A stretch of 64,000 bases of DNA from Deinandra increscens subsp. villosa (lineage: Eukaryota; Streptophyta; Magnoliopsida; Asterales; Asteraceae). Made by a program: the position numbers and the translations under genes. A model generated the notes under the pieces. The model saw only the letters and a list, made by a program, of their open reading frames with translations. It did not search any database and was not told the origin of the DNA. Positions 20,290 through 31,813 of the stretch are shown here, one piece after another (position 1 is the first letter of the stretch; the number at the start of each line of letters is the position of its first letter). The stretch covers positions 32,223,061 through 32,287,060 of the forward strand of contig JBCNJP010000023.1 of NCBI GenBank assembly GCA_039602395.1, given 5' to 3'.

Positions 20290-21026
20290 CAGGGTGCTCG
20301 AAAGCCAGCTGTCAACAACTTCTGGGTTGTTGATAGTGGAGCATCCAGGTAGATGACGGGTAATATTTCCTTGCTTTCAGATGTCAAACCAATCCACGGA
20401 GGAAATGTTAATTTCGCTGGTAATAAAGGTGGTAGAATTACCGGTGAAGGAAAGATGGGTAACAAGAAGATTTCATTTGAAAAAGTCCAATTTGTACAAG
20501 AGCTGCAACATAACTTGCTGAGTGTATCTCAAATTTGTGATAAGCAGTATACTACTGCTTTCACAAGTTCCGAGTGCTTGATACTGAAACATGGTATTCA
20601 AATTCCTGAAGACTGGATCGTTATGCGAGCTCCTAGATTTCGTGATTTGTATGTGTTGAATATGAATCAGACTTCATCTGCGGTATCTGCTACATGTTTT
20701 ATCTCAAAGGCTACAGAAAAAGATTCCATCTTGTGGCATCGTTACATGGGGCACATCAACGACCGGAAGATGAATTACTTGGTCAACCATAATCTGGTAG
20801 AAGGAGTTTCAAAGAATAGGTTTTCTATAAATGATGTGTGTATCTCCTGCAAGAAAGGTAAACAAAGGAAGAAGTCTCATCTGTCCAAGCATTTGAATTC
20901 AATTGTAACTCCTTTAGAACTGCTTCATATGGATCTCTTTCGTCCAGTGAATATTCACAGCATTGAGGGAAGTTATTAATGTTTGGTCATTACGGATGAT
21001 TTTTCTCATTTTTCATGGGTGGTTTC
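20290..21026 (+). pseudogene. Element C Pol, protease and integrase N-terminal part (cut by element D)
   Basis: Protease has the catalytic DSGAS motif at 20332-20346, soon followed by an in-frame TAG. The GAG-pre-integrase zinc-binding region (LWHRYMGH ... CISCKKGKQ) is in the open frame 20353-20979. The first Asp of the integrase DDE triad is in LHMDLF. A TAA at 20977-20979 then breaks the frame, and the coding sequence runs into element D after SHFSWVV. Motif order matches Ty1/copia Pol (protease-integrase-RT-RNase H). The start is uncertain because gag and pol are not in one frame here. Confidence 0.82.
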
Positions 21027-21691
21027 TGTTGGGTTATATAACAATTTATCGATTTAAACACGAGTACGCAGCGGAATTAATCCTATGAATTAATCTAACT
21101 AATCGGTTAGAGAACATGTACCTTGTTAGCTCGGCAAGAAAAGAATCTCGAGGATTTCAAGTAAATCCCTCTACGATCGTACACACGACACACCGATTGT
21201 ACGTATGCTAGTACTTGATCACGAACACCTCCCTTTTAGCACGCCTTGGTCGAACCACACAAGGAAATCGAAACCTCCCTTGGGTTTTTCCTTGTTGCCG
21301 AAATTTAGAGAGAAGAAAGAGAGAATTAGGGTTTGCACCTTTATCAGATAAATGCACACATAAACCTTAAACCCAGAGGGTCTATATATAGGCTTAGAGG
21401 ACTTGGAAAACAAGTTAAGGATAGGCTTAGAAGAGCCCTAGCTGAATTCGGCCTAGGGGCCTATCCAAATCCCTTTCTCAATTCCAATCTAACTATAACT
21501 CTTTCTAATTACAACTAACCCCCTCCGTTAACAATTAACCGTTAGTTATCAACGATTTCTCGTTAAATATTCGTGATTAATGTTAATTAACTAATTAATT
21601 AATATAAATACAATAGTGTCGAGACGTGTAACCCCGTAGGCTTAAATACTTTCCGGACATACGTTTATTAATACGTGATCATATCCCTACA
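21027..21691 (-). repeat. Element D 3' LTR
   Basis: 665 bp, plus-strand TGTTGGGTTATA to CCCTACA. CTATATATAG near 21382-21391 is a probable TATA box in either orientation. The polypurine tract complement AGCTCCCACTTGAGCTC begins at about 21692. Confidence 0.93.
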
Positions 21692-22541
21692 GCTCCCACT
21701 TGAGCTCGTAATAATAAAGGCAATAACATAGGTTAGCGTCTAGCAACACGCCAATGCTCCCGGAAATATTTAAGTACAGTTTCTCAAAGTGTATTTAAAT
21801 GGTACAGTCATTTACTATCCCTTTGTTACCGATACCGTGTTAAATATGGATATGGATCAAAGTCATTCCATACATTAACGATTCTGTTTCTCATTCTCAC
21901 AACTAACTTAAGATTACCAAATTCAAAATCGAGACATCTCTAGATTTCATTTGGGCACGGCCATGCAAACATCTTAATTAGTCCAATGAGGGGCCCAGTG
22001 GTATCTGCTTCAGCACAAAACTGAAGGAACAAATCCTCTTGACTACACGTGTCAAGTCACATACTTCACTACACTTACTGAAAATAGCCCTTTTGTACTA
22101 CCTTATTCAGGATAGTTAGACCTATATCAAGTAGGTGCAATCCATACATGCATGACCTGCTTGTATCTCAAGTCTAAGGATAAGTAAAGCAACCATTCAC
22201 GAATTTCACTCAATGACGACGATCCATAAAGCGATAATTCGTTAGTGGGGTTGTCCGATATGCATCCAATGAATATCATGTGAGTTTGGTGGGACCATCC
22301 ATTATATATTCCATGAATATAACCAATCACTCAGATTTGTCTTAGTTTAACTATATTCCCATATAGTTAATCGACAATGGACAATTTAGAATACTTGACA
22401 AGTACTCATGGATTAAACATGCAAATATAGGACACAATTTACTATTAAATGAAATCAAACATATCAAGTACTTTATTTCATTATACAAATAGAAATTGTT
22501 TACATCCTTTATCCAAATACCGAACATCAGACATACATGAT

Positions 22542-25500
22542 TCAACTAGCTAACTTAAGTCCCATGCCCTCGGCATGCCTTTCAAGCTTCGGCCTCGACA
22601 AAGCTTTCGTGAAAGGATCAGCTAAGTTAATATCTGTGTGAACTTTGAGTAATCTGATTTCACCTAGTTCGATCTGCTCACGAACATAGTGATATCTCCT
22701 GGCATAGTGTCTGGCGCCCTTCTGAACTCCAGGTTCTTTGGCGATGATTAATGCACCCGAGTTATCGCAGTACATGTCAATAGGCAAGTTACTTGTGGGG
22801 ACAATGTCAAGCCCACTAATAAACTTCTCTATCCAGACAGCCTCCATTGCAGCTTCTGACGCAGCAATGTACTCAGACTCTGTTGCAGACATAGCAACTA
22901 TGGTTTGTTTCTTGCTTTTCCAATCCACATCGCCTCCATTCAGAACGAAGACGTACCCAGACTAAGACTTCGTGTCACCTCTATCAGTCTGAAATCCAGC
23001 ATCACAGTATCCGGTCACTTTGAGCTCTTGATCTGGATTTCCCCCATACACCAAAAACAAATCTCTAGTAGCCTGTAGGTACTTGAGAATGGTCTTAACA
23101 GCAGTCCAGTGACTTTCACCTGGATTCTGTTGAAATCGGCTAACGATATTCTGTGCAAACGCTATATCAGGTCTAGTGCATCTCACCGCATACATTATAG
23201 AGCCTACAGCCGAAGCATAAGGGACTCTTTGCATACGCTTCACCTCATCAGGTGTAGAAGCACCTTGTTTGACCGATAGACCAAGTCCTTCCTGCATAGG
23301 TACTATACCACGCTTGGAATTCTCCATCTTGAATCGCTTCAAGATCTTATCAATATAAGCACTTTGACTTAGTCCAATCAACCGTTTAGTTCTATCTCTA
23401 TAGATCTTGATTCCAAGAATAAATGCTGCTTCTCCCAAGTCTTTCATGGCAAAACACTTTCCAAGATGGGATTTTACATCTTGCAACATTGGAATGTGTT
23501 TTCCTATAATCAATATGTCATCTACATATAAGACAAGGAAAGTGACATTACTCCCACTAGCTTTGCGATATACACATGGCTTATCGGGATTCTGAACGAA
23601 ACCAAACTTTTTGATTTCTTCATCAAACCGTTTATTCCAACTCCTTGATGCTTGCTTTAGTCCATAAATGGACCTTTGAAGCTTACATACTCGGTTGGGA
23701 TGTTTTGGATCAATGAACCCTTCAGGTTGATCCATATAGACTTCTTCATCCAAGTAACCATTTAAGAAGGCAGTCTTAAAATCCATTTGCCATATCTCAA
23801 AGTCATAGTACGCTGCTATGGCTAAGAGAATCCTAATAGCTCTAATGTCAGCTACTGGTGAAAAGGTCTCATCATAGTCAACGCCAAAACGTTGAGTATA
23901 ACCTTTTGCCACAAGACGAGCTTTATAGGTGTGTACGTTCCCATCCATTTCGGTCTTCTTCTTGAAGATCCATTTACTCCCAACGGTCTTCGCGTTAGGA
24001 GGAAGATCAACTAAGTTCCAAACTTGATTGTCTTTCATGGATTTCATTTCCACGTTCGCAGCTTCAAGCCATGTGTCAGATTCCGGATCTGATAATGCAG
24101 CTTTGAAGTTTGGAGGCTCATTGAGATCTCCTGATACGTTATCCTCGGATTCGACTAGACCAATCCATCTATCCGGATTACGTACGACCCTTTCGGATCT
24201 ACGAAGTGGAATCGCAACATCATCGACTTGAGGTTCATCACTTTGAACATTTCCCCCCCCCCCCCAAGTTGATGATTGCTAGTTATTTCAGAAGGTGACA
24301 CATCTTCTAGTAGTTCTACAATACTCCCACTGTTCTCTTGAGCTATAAAATTCTTTTCAAAGAATTCAGCATATCGAGCAACTCGAACAGTATTTTCTGA
24401 AGGATTGTAAAAATAGTAACCCATTGTTTCCTTTGGGTATCCTACGAAGATGCACTTAGTAGTCCTGGGTTGTAGTTTGTCAGGCGTATCACGCTTCACA
24501 AGTGCCTCACATCCCCAGACTCTTAAGTAAGACAACACAGGGACTTCTCCATGCCACAATTGATGCGGTGTCTTTTCAACCTTCTTGGTTGGAACCATAT
24601 TTAGAACGCGTACAGCGGTTTCTAGAGCAAAATCCCAAAATGATATTGGGAGAGTTGTAAGGTTCATCATCGACCTTACCATTTCTAGTAAGGTTCGATT
24701 CCTCCTCTCAAATACTCCATTATGCTGAGGAGTGTAAGGAGGAGTAAGCTGTTGGACAATTCCACACGCTTTAAGATAATCCTTAAACTCTTGGCTTAAG
24801 TATTCTCCACCACGATCCGATCAAAGGATCTTGATGGTCTTTCCGAGTTGATTTTCTACTTCGTTCTTGTACTCTTTGAATGTTTCAAACACTTCATGTT
24901 TATGTTTAAGCAAGTAAACATAACCATAACGGCTGAAATCATCCGTGAAAGTCACGAAGTAGCTAGCACCTTTTCTTGACACATGCCTAAATGGGCCACA
25001 AACATCAGTATGAATGAGTCCAAGTAGTTCTTTAGCCCTTTGCGGCTTGTTCGGAAAGGGTTTTCTAGTCATCTTTCCTGATATACAGGAAACGCATCTG
25101 TCAAATGATTCATCATTTGATTTTAAGATCCCTTCACGTTGAAGTCTTTCAATGCGGTTTTTGCCAACATGGGCAAGACGACAGTGCCAAAGATAGGTAG
25201 AGTCCAAACTTGTTTTGGCTCGTTTGCTAACAGTGAACATTGAATTATTTGAAACACAACCATGCATATCAATTTCATAAATGCCATCACAAGGAATAGC
25301 ATCAAAATAATGAACATTATTTTTAGAAACTGAAATACCGATATTATTAAATGCATTAATAAATCCTTGGTTTTTCAACAAAGAAACTGAAATAACACCT
25401 CTAGTGATAGAAGGTGCATAATGACAATTGTCTAACACAATATTTAACCCAGAAGGCAGAATTAAATGATATTCTCCTATAGCTTCCACAGCTGCTGGCA

Positions 25501-25585
25501 AACCATTTCCCACGTACAACTGCAAAGCCCCAGGCTTCAGTTCCCTCCTCTTTCTAAGATCCTGTAACGAATTACAGATGTGAGT
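22542..25585 (-). pseudogene. Element D Pol: integrase, reverse transcriptase, RNase H (few defects)
   Basis: Minus strand. GAG-pre-integrase (YLWHCRLAHVGKNRI ... CVSCISGK) and integrase (HTDVCGPF, SDRGGEY, ERRNRT) occupy about 25525-24155. RT runs 24053-22962 with WQMDFKTAFLNG, IYGLKQASRSW and the catalytic YVDD at 23528-23517. RNase H (TESEYIAASEA, MYCDNSGA, HTDINLADPFTKAL) runs 22928-22542. Defects seen: TGA at the gag-protease border (about 25585) and near 24829 (KIL-stop-SDRGGEY), a 13-base G run (24265-24253) that shifts the frame, and TAG between RT and RNase H at about 22964. Otherwise it is nearly intact and of normal copia length. Confidence 0.88.
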
Positions 25586-26961
25586 TCAACAGCCGGTGTC
25601 ATACACCCATGAATCACACTTAGAAAAGGAAAATAATTCAATTGTGAAGATACCTGAAGTACTAGCCCCGCTAGTATTCGTTCTCTTCTTCATCAACTCA
25701 GCTAGATAGGTAGGACAGTTCCTCTTCCAGTGTCCAACTTCACCACAATGGTGACAGATCTGGTCTTTAGCCGGATGCTCTTTTGCGGCCAGAGGGGTTT
25801 GCTTGGTTTTAGGAACAAACGCAACTGCCTTGCCTTTTCCTTTACCATCATTCTTTCCCTTCGCCTTTTGCGGTCGTTTAGCCTTTTGGATCTTGCCCCC
25901 CTTGATCATAAGAACTTGGGGTGTTTCAGTGGCCTTCTTAGGAATCGTTTTTTCATACTCGACAAGCATAGTATGAAGCTCAGGTATAGTCTTAGTCATA
26001 CTATGCATGTTGTAGTTTCGAACAAAACCCTCAAAATCCCTCGTAAGAGATTTTAGGATCATGCCAACTTCCATAGCCTGATGATACCCATAATTGAGCG
26101 ATTCCAATTTGTCAAAGTAGCTCTTCATCTTGAGCACATGACTACTGACCGATTTACCAGTTTCAAGCTTAAAGTCGTGGAGTTCCACAACTAGGTCGAA
26201 CAATTCAACACCAGCTTGTTTTTCATACATCTTCTTTAGCTCTTTGATCACATCACAAGGTGTATGAAATACGTTGTAACATCCCACATTGGTGGGGAGG
26301 AGAACTAAGCATGCCGTTATAAGGGTGTGGATACCTCCCCCACCAAGACGCGTTTTAAAACCATGAGGGGCGGATATCTGAGGGCATGCCAGCTGCCAAA
26401 GCGGACAATATCTTGGTTGCGACGGGTCTGGGCTGTTATAGATGGTATCAGAGCCAGGTTGTCGGCCAGTGTGCCAGCGAGGACGCTGGTCCCCTAAGGG
26501 GGGGGGGGATTGTAACATCCCATATTGGTGGGGAGGAGAACTAAGCATGCCTTTATAAGGGTGTGGATACCTCCCCCACCAAGACGCGTTTTAAAACCGT
26601 GAGGGGCGGATATCTGAGGGCATGCTGGCTGCCAAAGCGGACAATATCTTGGTTGCGACGGGTCTGGGCTGTTACATATGTATTTCTTCTGAAGATCGGG
26701 AGTCATACTCGAGATCATCATGCAAGCAACCTCATCGTATCTGCTATACTCTGCATTGTAGAACGCTTTCTCTTGATCAAAAGCATTAGCAGCTGGCTCG
26801 GTCGGCCAATGATTTTCAAGGACATCGGTCCTCCGTTCAACTCTAAGGACAATCCTCAGTTGACGGTACCAGTCATTGAAGTTAGATCCATTCAGCTTTT
26901 CTCTTTCAAACATTTGACGAAAAGCATGACCAAGATTGTTTTGAGGAGGGTTTGTTGCCAT
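25586..26961 (-). pseudogene. Element D Gag and start of protease, split by a TRIM
   Basis: The ATG at 26961 starts MATNPPQNNLGHAFRQMFER, a typical plant copia Gag N terminus with NGSNFNDWYRQL. The frame runs to about 26682, is interrupted by the TRIM (26275-26676), and resumes with HTPCDVIKELKKMYEKQ. One CCHC knuckle, CHHCGEVGHWKRNC, lies at about 25765-25724. The segment ends at the protease active-site-like DTGC just before a TGA. Without the TRIM the Gag would be of usual length. Confidence 0.85.
26275..26676 (+). mobile_element. TRIM (miniature LTR retrotransposon) inside element D gag
   Basis: Two 166-bp direct repeats (26275-26440, 26511-26676) start TGTAACATCCC and end CTGTTACA (CTGTTATA in the left copy). 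They flank only 70 bp, holding a primer site TGGTATCAGAGCC at 26443-26455 and a G-rich polypurine tract (11 G, 26498-26508). Flanking pentamers TACGT and TATGT are a 4/5 target duplication. It has no coding capacity. By eye the repeats differ at about six positions. The layout is diagnostic of a terminal-repeat retrotransposon in miniature, mobilised in trans. Confidence 0.92.
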
Positions 26962-27019
26962 CTACAAAACAGATTAAGTTCAAAAATCAGTATTTTCGAT
27001 AATTAAGTCCTTAATAATT

Positions 27020-27980
27020 TAATTACCCAATGTTTAAATAGCTTTAAACAATTAAGCTTATTAAGGCTAGGATCCTAATGACATGCCCTCATTTCGTCAG
27101 TTGATCTGCTAGAAATGATGCATTCAAAAGGTAAGTGACGATCAATAATTGTATTCCAAATACAATTCCTAGATTTTATGGGACCTACAACTTGCACCAA
27201 GTGATTTGTAGTCATGTTTGATCCCATCTTTTGCCACGGGCTAAGGGTCTCACCGCCTAGCTCGCTTTAAGTCGTCCAAATAAGAACGCACAAATTGTCC
27301 ACCATTGTGTACCAATGAGTGGGAATTTGCCATGTAAATGCCATTTTACCATTGTATACCAATGAGTAAGATGACATCCACAAGTGTCCTTTTCAAGGTG
27401 GATGGCAAAGACTTAAGTTTGGTTTGGCTCAAAACAATTTTGATGTGTGATCAAAAGTGTTATGTGTGAAGGTTCATGCACACCTTTATCACATAATGTG
27501 TTTATAAAATTCTTAGTTTGTCTTCCAAATCAAAAGAGCTCGGTAGCTCCATTTGCAACACACAAAGAAGCGTAGGTGTGAGGTTTGCACTTTGCAATTA
27601 AAAACCTACCCACTTTAGGGAAGCATGGCGACCCGACTTATACCTCTCTTAGAGTGTGTTCAAATGGGTGAGCCGATGTTTCTTTTGAGTTTTAGGACAC
27701 AAATTTTATTTTATAAACAAAATCATATTTCAATAGTTATTTAAGCAAATTTCAATTTTCATAAAACAAATTTGCATTTAAAACCTTTTATTATGTCACA
27801 ATTATCACAATAATCACATAATCTAGGGTTTCTAATTATCTAGTATAATTTTAATTTTAATCCTCTTCGATATAAGTAATAACCATGAACGATTTGCATG
27901 AAACATCATGGTTTTAGATCACAAAATCAAATTTTAGACCTAAAATTAGGGTTTCCGATTCGGCTAGAGGTTTTCGATCC
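27020..27980. other. Element D leader, noncoding
   Basis: Untranslated region between gag and the tandem array of element D. It shows a near-duplicated phrase (ACCAATGAGT ... CCATTGT) around 27300-27370 and no coding signal. Confidence 0.5.
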
Positions 27981-27989
27981 ATTATATTG

Positions 27990-28290
27990 TTTTCGATCAG
28001 GAATCAGGGTTTCCGATCAAGAATGGCACTTTTCGATTTGGGTTTTCGATCGGAAAACAAGGGTTTCCGATCGGAACAAGGGTTTCCGATCGAGAATGGC
28101 ACTTTTCGATTTGGGTTTTCGATCGGAAAACAAGGGTTTCCGATCGGAACAAGGGTTTCCGATCGGAAAACAAGGGTTTCCGATCGGAAAACAAGGGTTT
28201 CCGATCGGGACTAGGGTTTCCGATCGGAAAACAAGGGTTTCCGATCGGGTCGAGAAGCATTTTTCGATCAGGGACTTTTCGATCGGGTCG
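27990..28290 (-). repeat. Element D leader tandem array, unit TTTCCGATCGG
   Basis: At least eight copies of TTTCCGATC(GG) separated by AAAACAAGGG or AACAAGGG. They include a two-copy ~73-bp higher-order unit with AATGGCACTTTTCGATTTGGG (starting about 28007 and 28080). The long open frames across this array in several frames come from its repeat periodicity, not from coding. Confidence 0.88.
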
Positions 28291-28463
28291 AAAAGTCTTT
28301 TTCCATCCAATTTTTTTTTAGTTTTTTTTTTCGTTTTTACCAATTTGCGAAACCTTTTTCCAATTGTAAAACACTATTTTTAAATGGATCGAAAAGCTAG
28401 AATCTGATTTGGTTACCCCCCTTCCAAGTTTTTTATTCCCGGTAATTAACTAAAATCATAGGT

Positions 28464-28478
28464 GGCTCGTGATACCAC
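28464..28478 (-). promoter_or_regulatory. Element D primer-binding site
   Basis: The plus-strand GGCTCGTGATACCAC is the complement of GTGGTATCACGAGCC, an initiator tRNA-Met-like site adjoining the LTR at 28479. Confidence 0.82.
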
Positions 28479-29143
28479 TGTTGGGTTATATAACAATTTA
28501 TCGATTTAAACACGAGTACGCAGCGGAATTAATCCTATGAATTAATCTAACTAACCGGTTAGAGAACATGTACCTTGTTAGCTCGGCAAGAAAAGAATCT
28601 CGAGGATTTGAAGTAAATCCCTCTACGATCGTACACACGACACACCGATTGTACGTATGCTAGTACTTGATCACGAACACCTCCTTTTTAGCAAGCCTTG
28701 GTCGAACCACACAAGGAAATCGAAACCTCCCTTGGGTTTTTCCTTGTTGCTGAAATTTAGAGAGAAGAAAGAGAGAATTAGGGTTTGCACCTTTATCAGA
28801 TAAATGCACACATAAACCTTAAACCCAGAGGGTCTATATATAGGCTTAGAGGACTTGGAAAACAAGTTAAGGATAGGCTTAGGAGAGCCCTAGCCGAATT
28901 CGGCCTAGGGACCTATCCAAATCCCTTTCTCAATTCCAATCTAACTATAACTCTTTCTAATTACAACTAACCCCCTCCGTTAACAATTAACTGTTAGTTA
29001 TCAACGATTTCTCGTTAAATGTTCGTGATTAATATTAATTAACTAATTAATTAATATAAATACAATAGTGTCGAGACGTGTAACCCCGTAAGCTTAAATA
29101 CTTTCCGGACATACATTTATTAATACGTGATCATATCCCTACA
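28479..29143 (-). repeat. Element D 5' LTR
   Basis: 665 bp, the same length as the left copy, about 98% identical by eye. It ends CCCTACA at 29143 and is followed by GTGTC. Confidence 0.93.
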
Positions 29144-29148
29144 GTGTC

Positions 29149-31813
29149 TCTAGCTTCAAAGGATGAAACATCAGATTCAATTCAGAAGCTATTATCCAAG
29201 TTTGAATCGGTATATAAGTTCAAATTCTGTCGCATTCATACTGATAATGGTACTGAATTCAAGAATGCTAAGATGACAGCTTTTTGTGATTCCCTTGGAA
29301 TCAAACACGAATTTAGTGCGCCGTATAGTCCGCAACAAAATGGAGTAGCTGAACGAAAGAATCGAACATTTATTGAGACTGCTCGAACTTTGCTGGCCGA
29401 TGCACATTTACCGATAAAGTTTTGGTCTGAAGCAGTGCATACTGCATGCTATGTACTCAATCGTGTTCTGATTGTTAAACGATTTAACAAAACAAGTTAT
29501 GAGTTGCTTAAAGGTCGAAAGCCAAATTTAAACTTTTTGGAACCTTTTGGGTGTTTATGTATGGTTCTCAAGGAAGGTGGGAAGTTTGCAGCTAAAGCTG
29601 TTGAAGGCATTTTTGTTGGTTATCATCATCCAATGAAACGTGTTTACTTTCCTTCTTCCAAGACCATTGAGAATCATGTGAATGTGGGTTGTCAATAACA
29701 TACCTTTCTACAACCCAAATCGGCTGATATTCGGGCTTTTGATTACAAGTCTTTACTTGATTCTTTCACGTCTGCACATCATGATTCTGATGAAGACGAT
29801 GATCCTGATGTTTTAGCCGCTATGCTGCACACAATGTGTAGTCCGGGATCAGGATCATGGATTCCTAAGTTTTCAAATGATTCTAATGCTGCTGATTCAT
29901 CTAGTCAGAATACTTATAATTTAGAAACAATGAGTTCTTCTGATGATGATGAAAGTACTTTTCATGACGCTGAATCGACACCTATTGATGCTCAAATTCA
30001 TTTACCAAGTACAAGTCTTATGTGCCAAATTCTGTACCAATTGGTGATTTATCAAGTTTAGAAGAAGCAGATGCAAATTTGAATAATCTGGCAGATAATC
30101 TTGAAGTTCCTGATTCCACAACTTTGAGGATTCATAACATTCATCCTCAAGAGAAAATTATTGGAGATCCGAATTCGGGAGTGCGCACAAGAAATTAATT
30201 GGCGTCAGTTGATGCTTTAATTGTAGAAATTAGAGATTCTGGGGTTCAGAATGAAGTGATTCACTCGTGTTTTCTATCTCAAGTGGAACCTACCAATGGT
30301 GATCAAGCGTTGGCAGATGCTTCTTGGGTAGAAGCGATGCAGGAAGAATTGCAGCAATTTCAAAAATTAGGTGTTTGGCATCTCGTGGATTTACCCAAGA
30401 ATTCTAAAGAACCTTGTGGAACAAAATGGGTGTTCAAATGTAAGAAAGACGATCGCGATGTCATTGTCAGAAACAAGGCGCGGTTAGTGGTTCAAGGTTT
30501 TTCTCAGATTGAAGGCATTGATTTCAACGAAGTTTATGTTCCTGTAGCAAGAATTGAAGCTATCAGGATATTTCTCACTTTCGCGGCACATCACGGATTT
30601 AAGGTGTATCAGATGGACGTCAAGAGTGATTTTCTGAATGGGAAGATTCGTGAGGAAGTATATGTGAAGCAACCGCCTAGTTTTTATGATCCGGAATTTC
30701 CTGACATAGTGTACAAGTTAGACAAGGCTTTATATGGTTTGCATCAAGCTCCAAGAGCCTGGTATGAGACACTTTCTACACACTTGCTTGAGAACGGGTT
30801 TCGGCGTGGCAAGGTGGATTGTACTCTATTTTCCAAGAGGTTCGGGAAGGATCTATTGCTTGTCCAAGTCTATGTTGATGATATTATCTTTGGAAGCACA
30901 AACGACAGCTTATGCAAAGAATTTGAGTGAGTCATGCAAATTAAGTTTGAGATGAGCTCTATGGGGGAGATGGGTTTCTTTCTAGGTCTTCAGGTCCATC
31001 AATCCGCCAAAGGCATATTTTTGCACCAAACAAAATATGTGTATGATATTTTGGCTCGTTTCAAGATTGGCGATGTTCGGATTCCAAGTAAACCAATCCA
31101 GGTTTCACATTGTCTTGAACCAGATGAATCTGGTGCCAATGTTGATTCGACATTGTTTAGGGCTATGATTGGTTCCCTTATGTATTTGACTGCATCTCGT
31201 CCTGATATTATGTTTGCTGTTTGTTTATGTGCTAGGTACCAGGCAGCTCCGAAGGCTTCACATATGGTAGCAGTAAAAAGAATTTTTGCTTATCTGAAGG
31301 GTAATCCGGATCTTGGCATTTGGTACCCTAATGATGATAAGATCGAGTTATCGGCGTATTCTGACTCGGATTATGGCGGCTGCAAAATCAATTTTAAATC
31401 GACTACCGCCGGGTGTTAGTTTTTGGGGGAGAGATTAGTGTCTTGGTAATGCAAGAAGCAAACTTCGGTTGCAACATCTACTGCTGAGGCAGAATATGTG
31501 GCTGCTTCAAGTTGTTGTTCAAAAGTTTTGTGGATATAACAGCAGTTACGCGACTACGGTTTGAATTTTCTACCTACTCCTATTTACATTGATAACTCGG
31601 CTGCTATTTCTATTACGAAAAAACCGGTTCAGCATTCCAAAACAAAGACATAAGATATCATTTTATTCGGGATTGTTATGAGAAGAAATTAATTGATTTG
31701 CAGAAAATTCATATAGATTTTCAACGAGCTGATTTGTTCACAAAAGCTTTTGACAAAACTCGTTTTAAATTTTTGTTACAAATCAATGGGATTACTATAT
31801 TGTATGCCAACTA
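29149..31813 (+). pseudogene. Element C Pol: integrase C-terminal part, RT, RNase H
   Basis: Integrase resumes with ASKDET and shows HTDNGTEF (second Asp) and QQNGVAERKNR (Glu) in the frame 29144-29698. An acidic linker (29700-30190) has several stops. RT spans about 30300-31100 with YQMDVKSDFLNG, LYGLHQAPRAW and YVDD at 30871-30882. The MYLTASRPDIMF block and the RNase H start (YSDSDYGG) reach 31419. Stops at 30928 (TGA), 31417 (TAG), 31447 (TAA) and about 31538 (TAA) break the rest, where AEAEYVAASSCC and YIDNSAA remain readable. The LTASRPDIMF and DSDYGGC wording is typical of the SIRE lineage. Confidence 0.87.

Larger units (their letters stand above)
21027..29143 (-). mobile_element. Element D: Ty1/copia retrotransposon nested in the integrase of C
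   Basis: An 8.1-kb minus-strand element with 665-bp LTRs. Flanking pentamers are GTTTC (21022-21026) and GTGTC (29144-29148), differing at one base. The C integrase reading frame resumes exactly after it. It carries one polyprotein in the order Gag, protease, integrase, RT, RNase H, plus a leader with tandem repeats. The Gag type (single CCHC, no coiled coil) and the lack of ORF3 set it apart from the Sirevirus-like elements. By eye the LTRs differ at about 13 of 665 positions. It has a few stops, a homopolymer frameshift and a TRIM insertion. Confidence 0.93.

Noticed and set aside
24253..24265. Run of 13 C as a programmed frameshift site
   Set aside because: More likely replication slippage or sequencing error in a homopolymer; copia Pol needs no shift there.
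26494..26961. Chimeric 155-codon protein with a Pro/Cys-rich tail
   Set aside because: The tail is the TRIM LTR read in the minus frame, not a real protein domain.
27990..28290. Possible CRISPR-like array
   Set aside because: Repeat units are short, spacing is irregular, spacers are themselves repeats, and the context is a plant retrotransposon leader.
27898..28383. Long overlapping open frames on both strands across the GATCGG array
   Set aside because: They arise from the periodic repeat in the leader of element D; the repeat gives open frames in several phases and the peptides are pure repeat (SDRKTRV-like).
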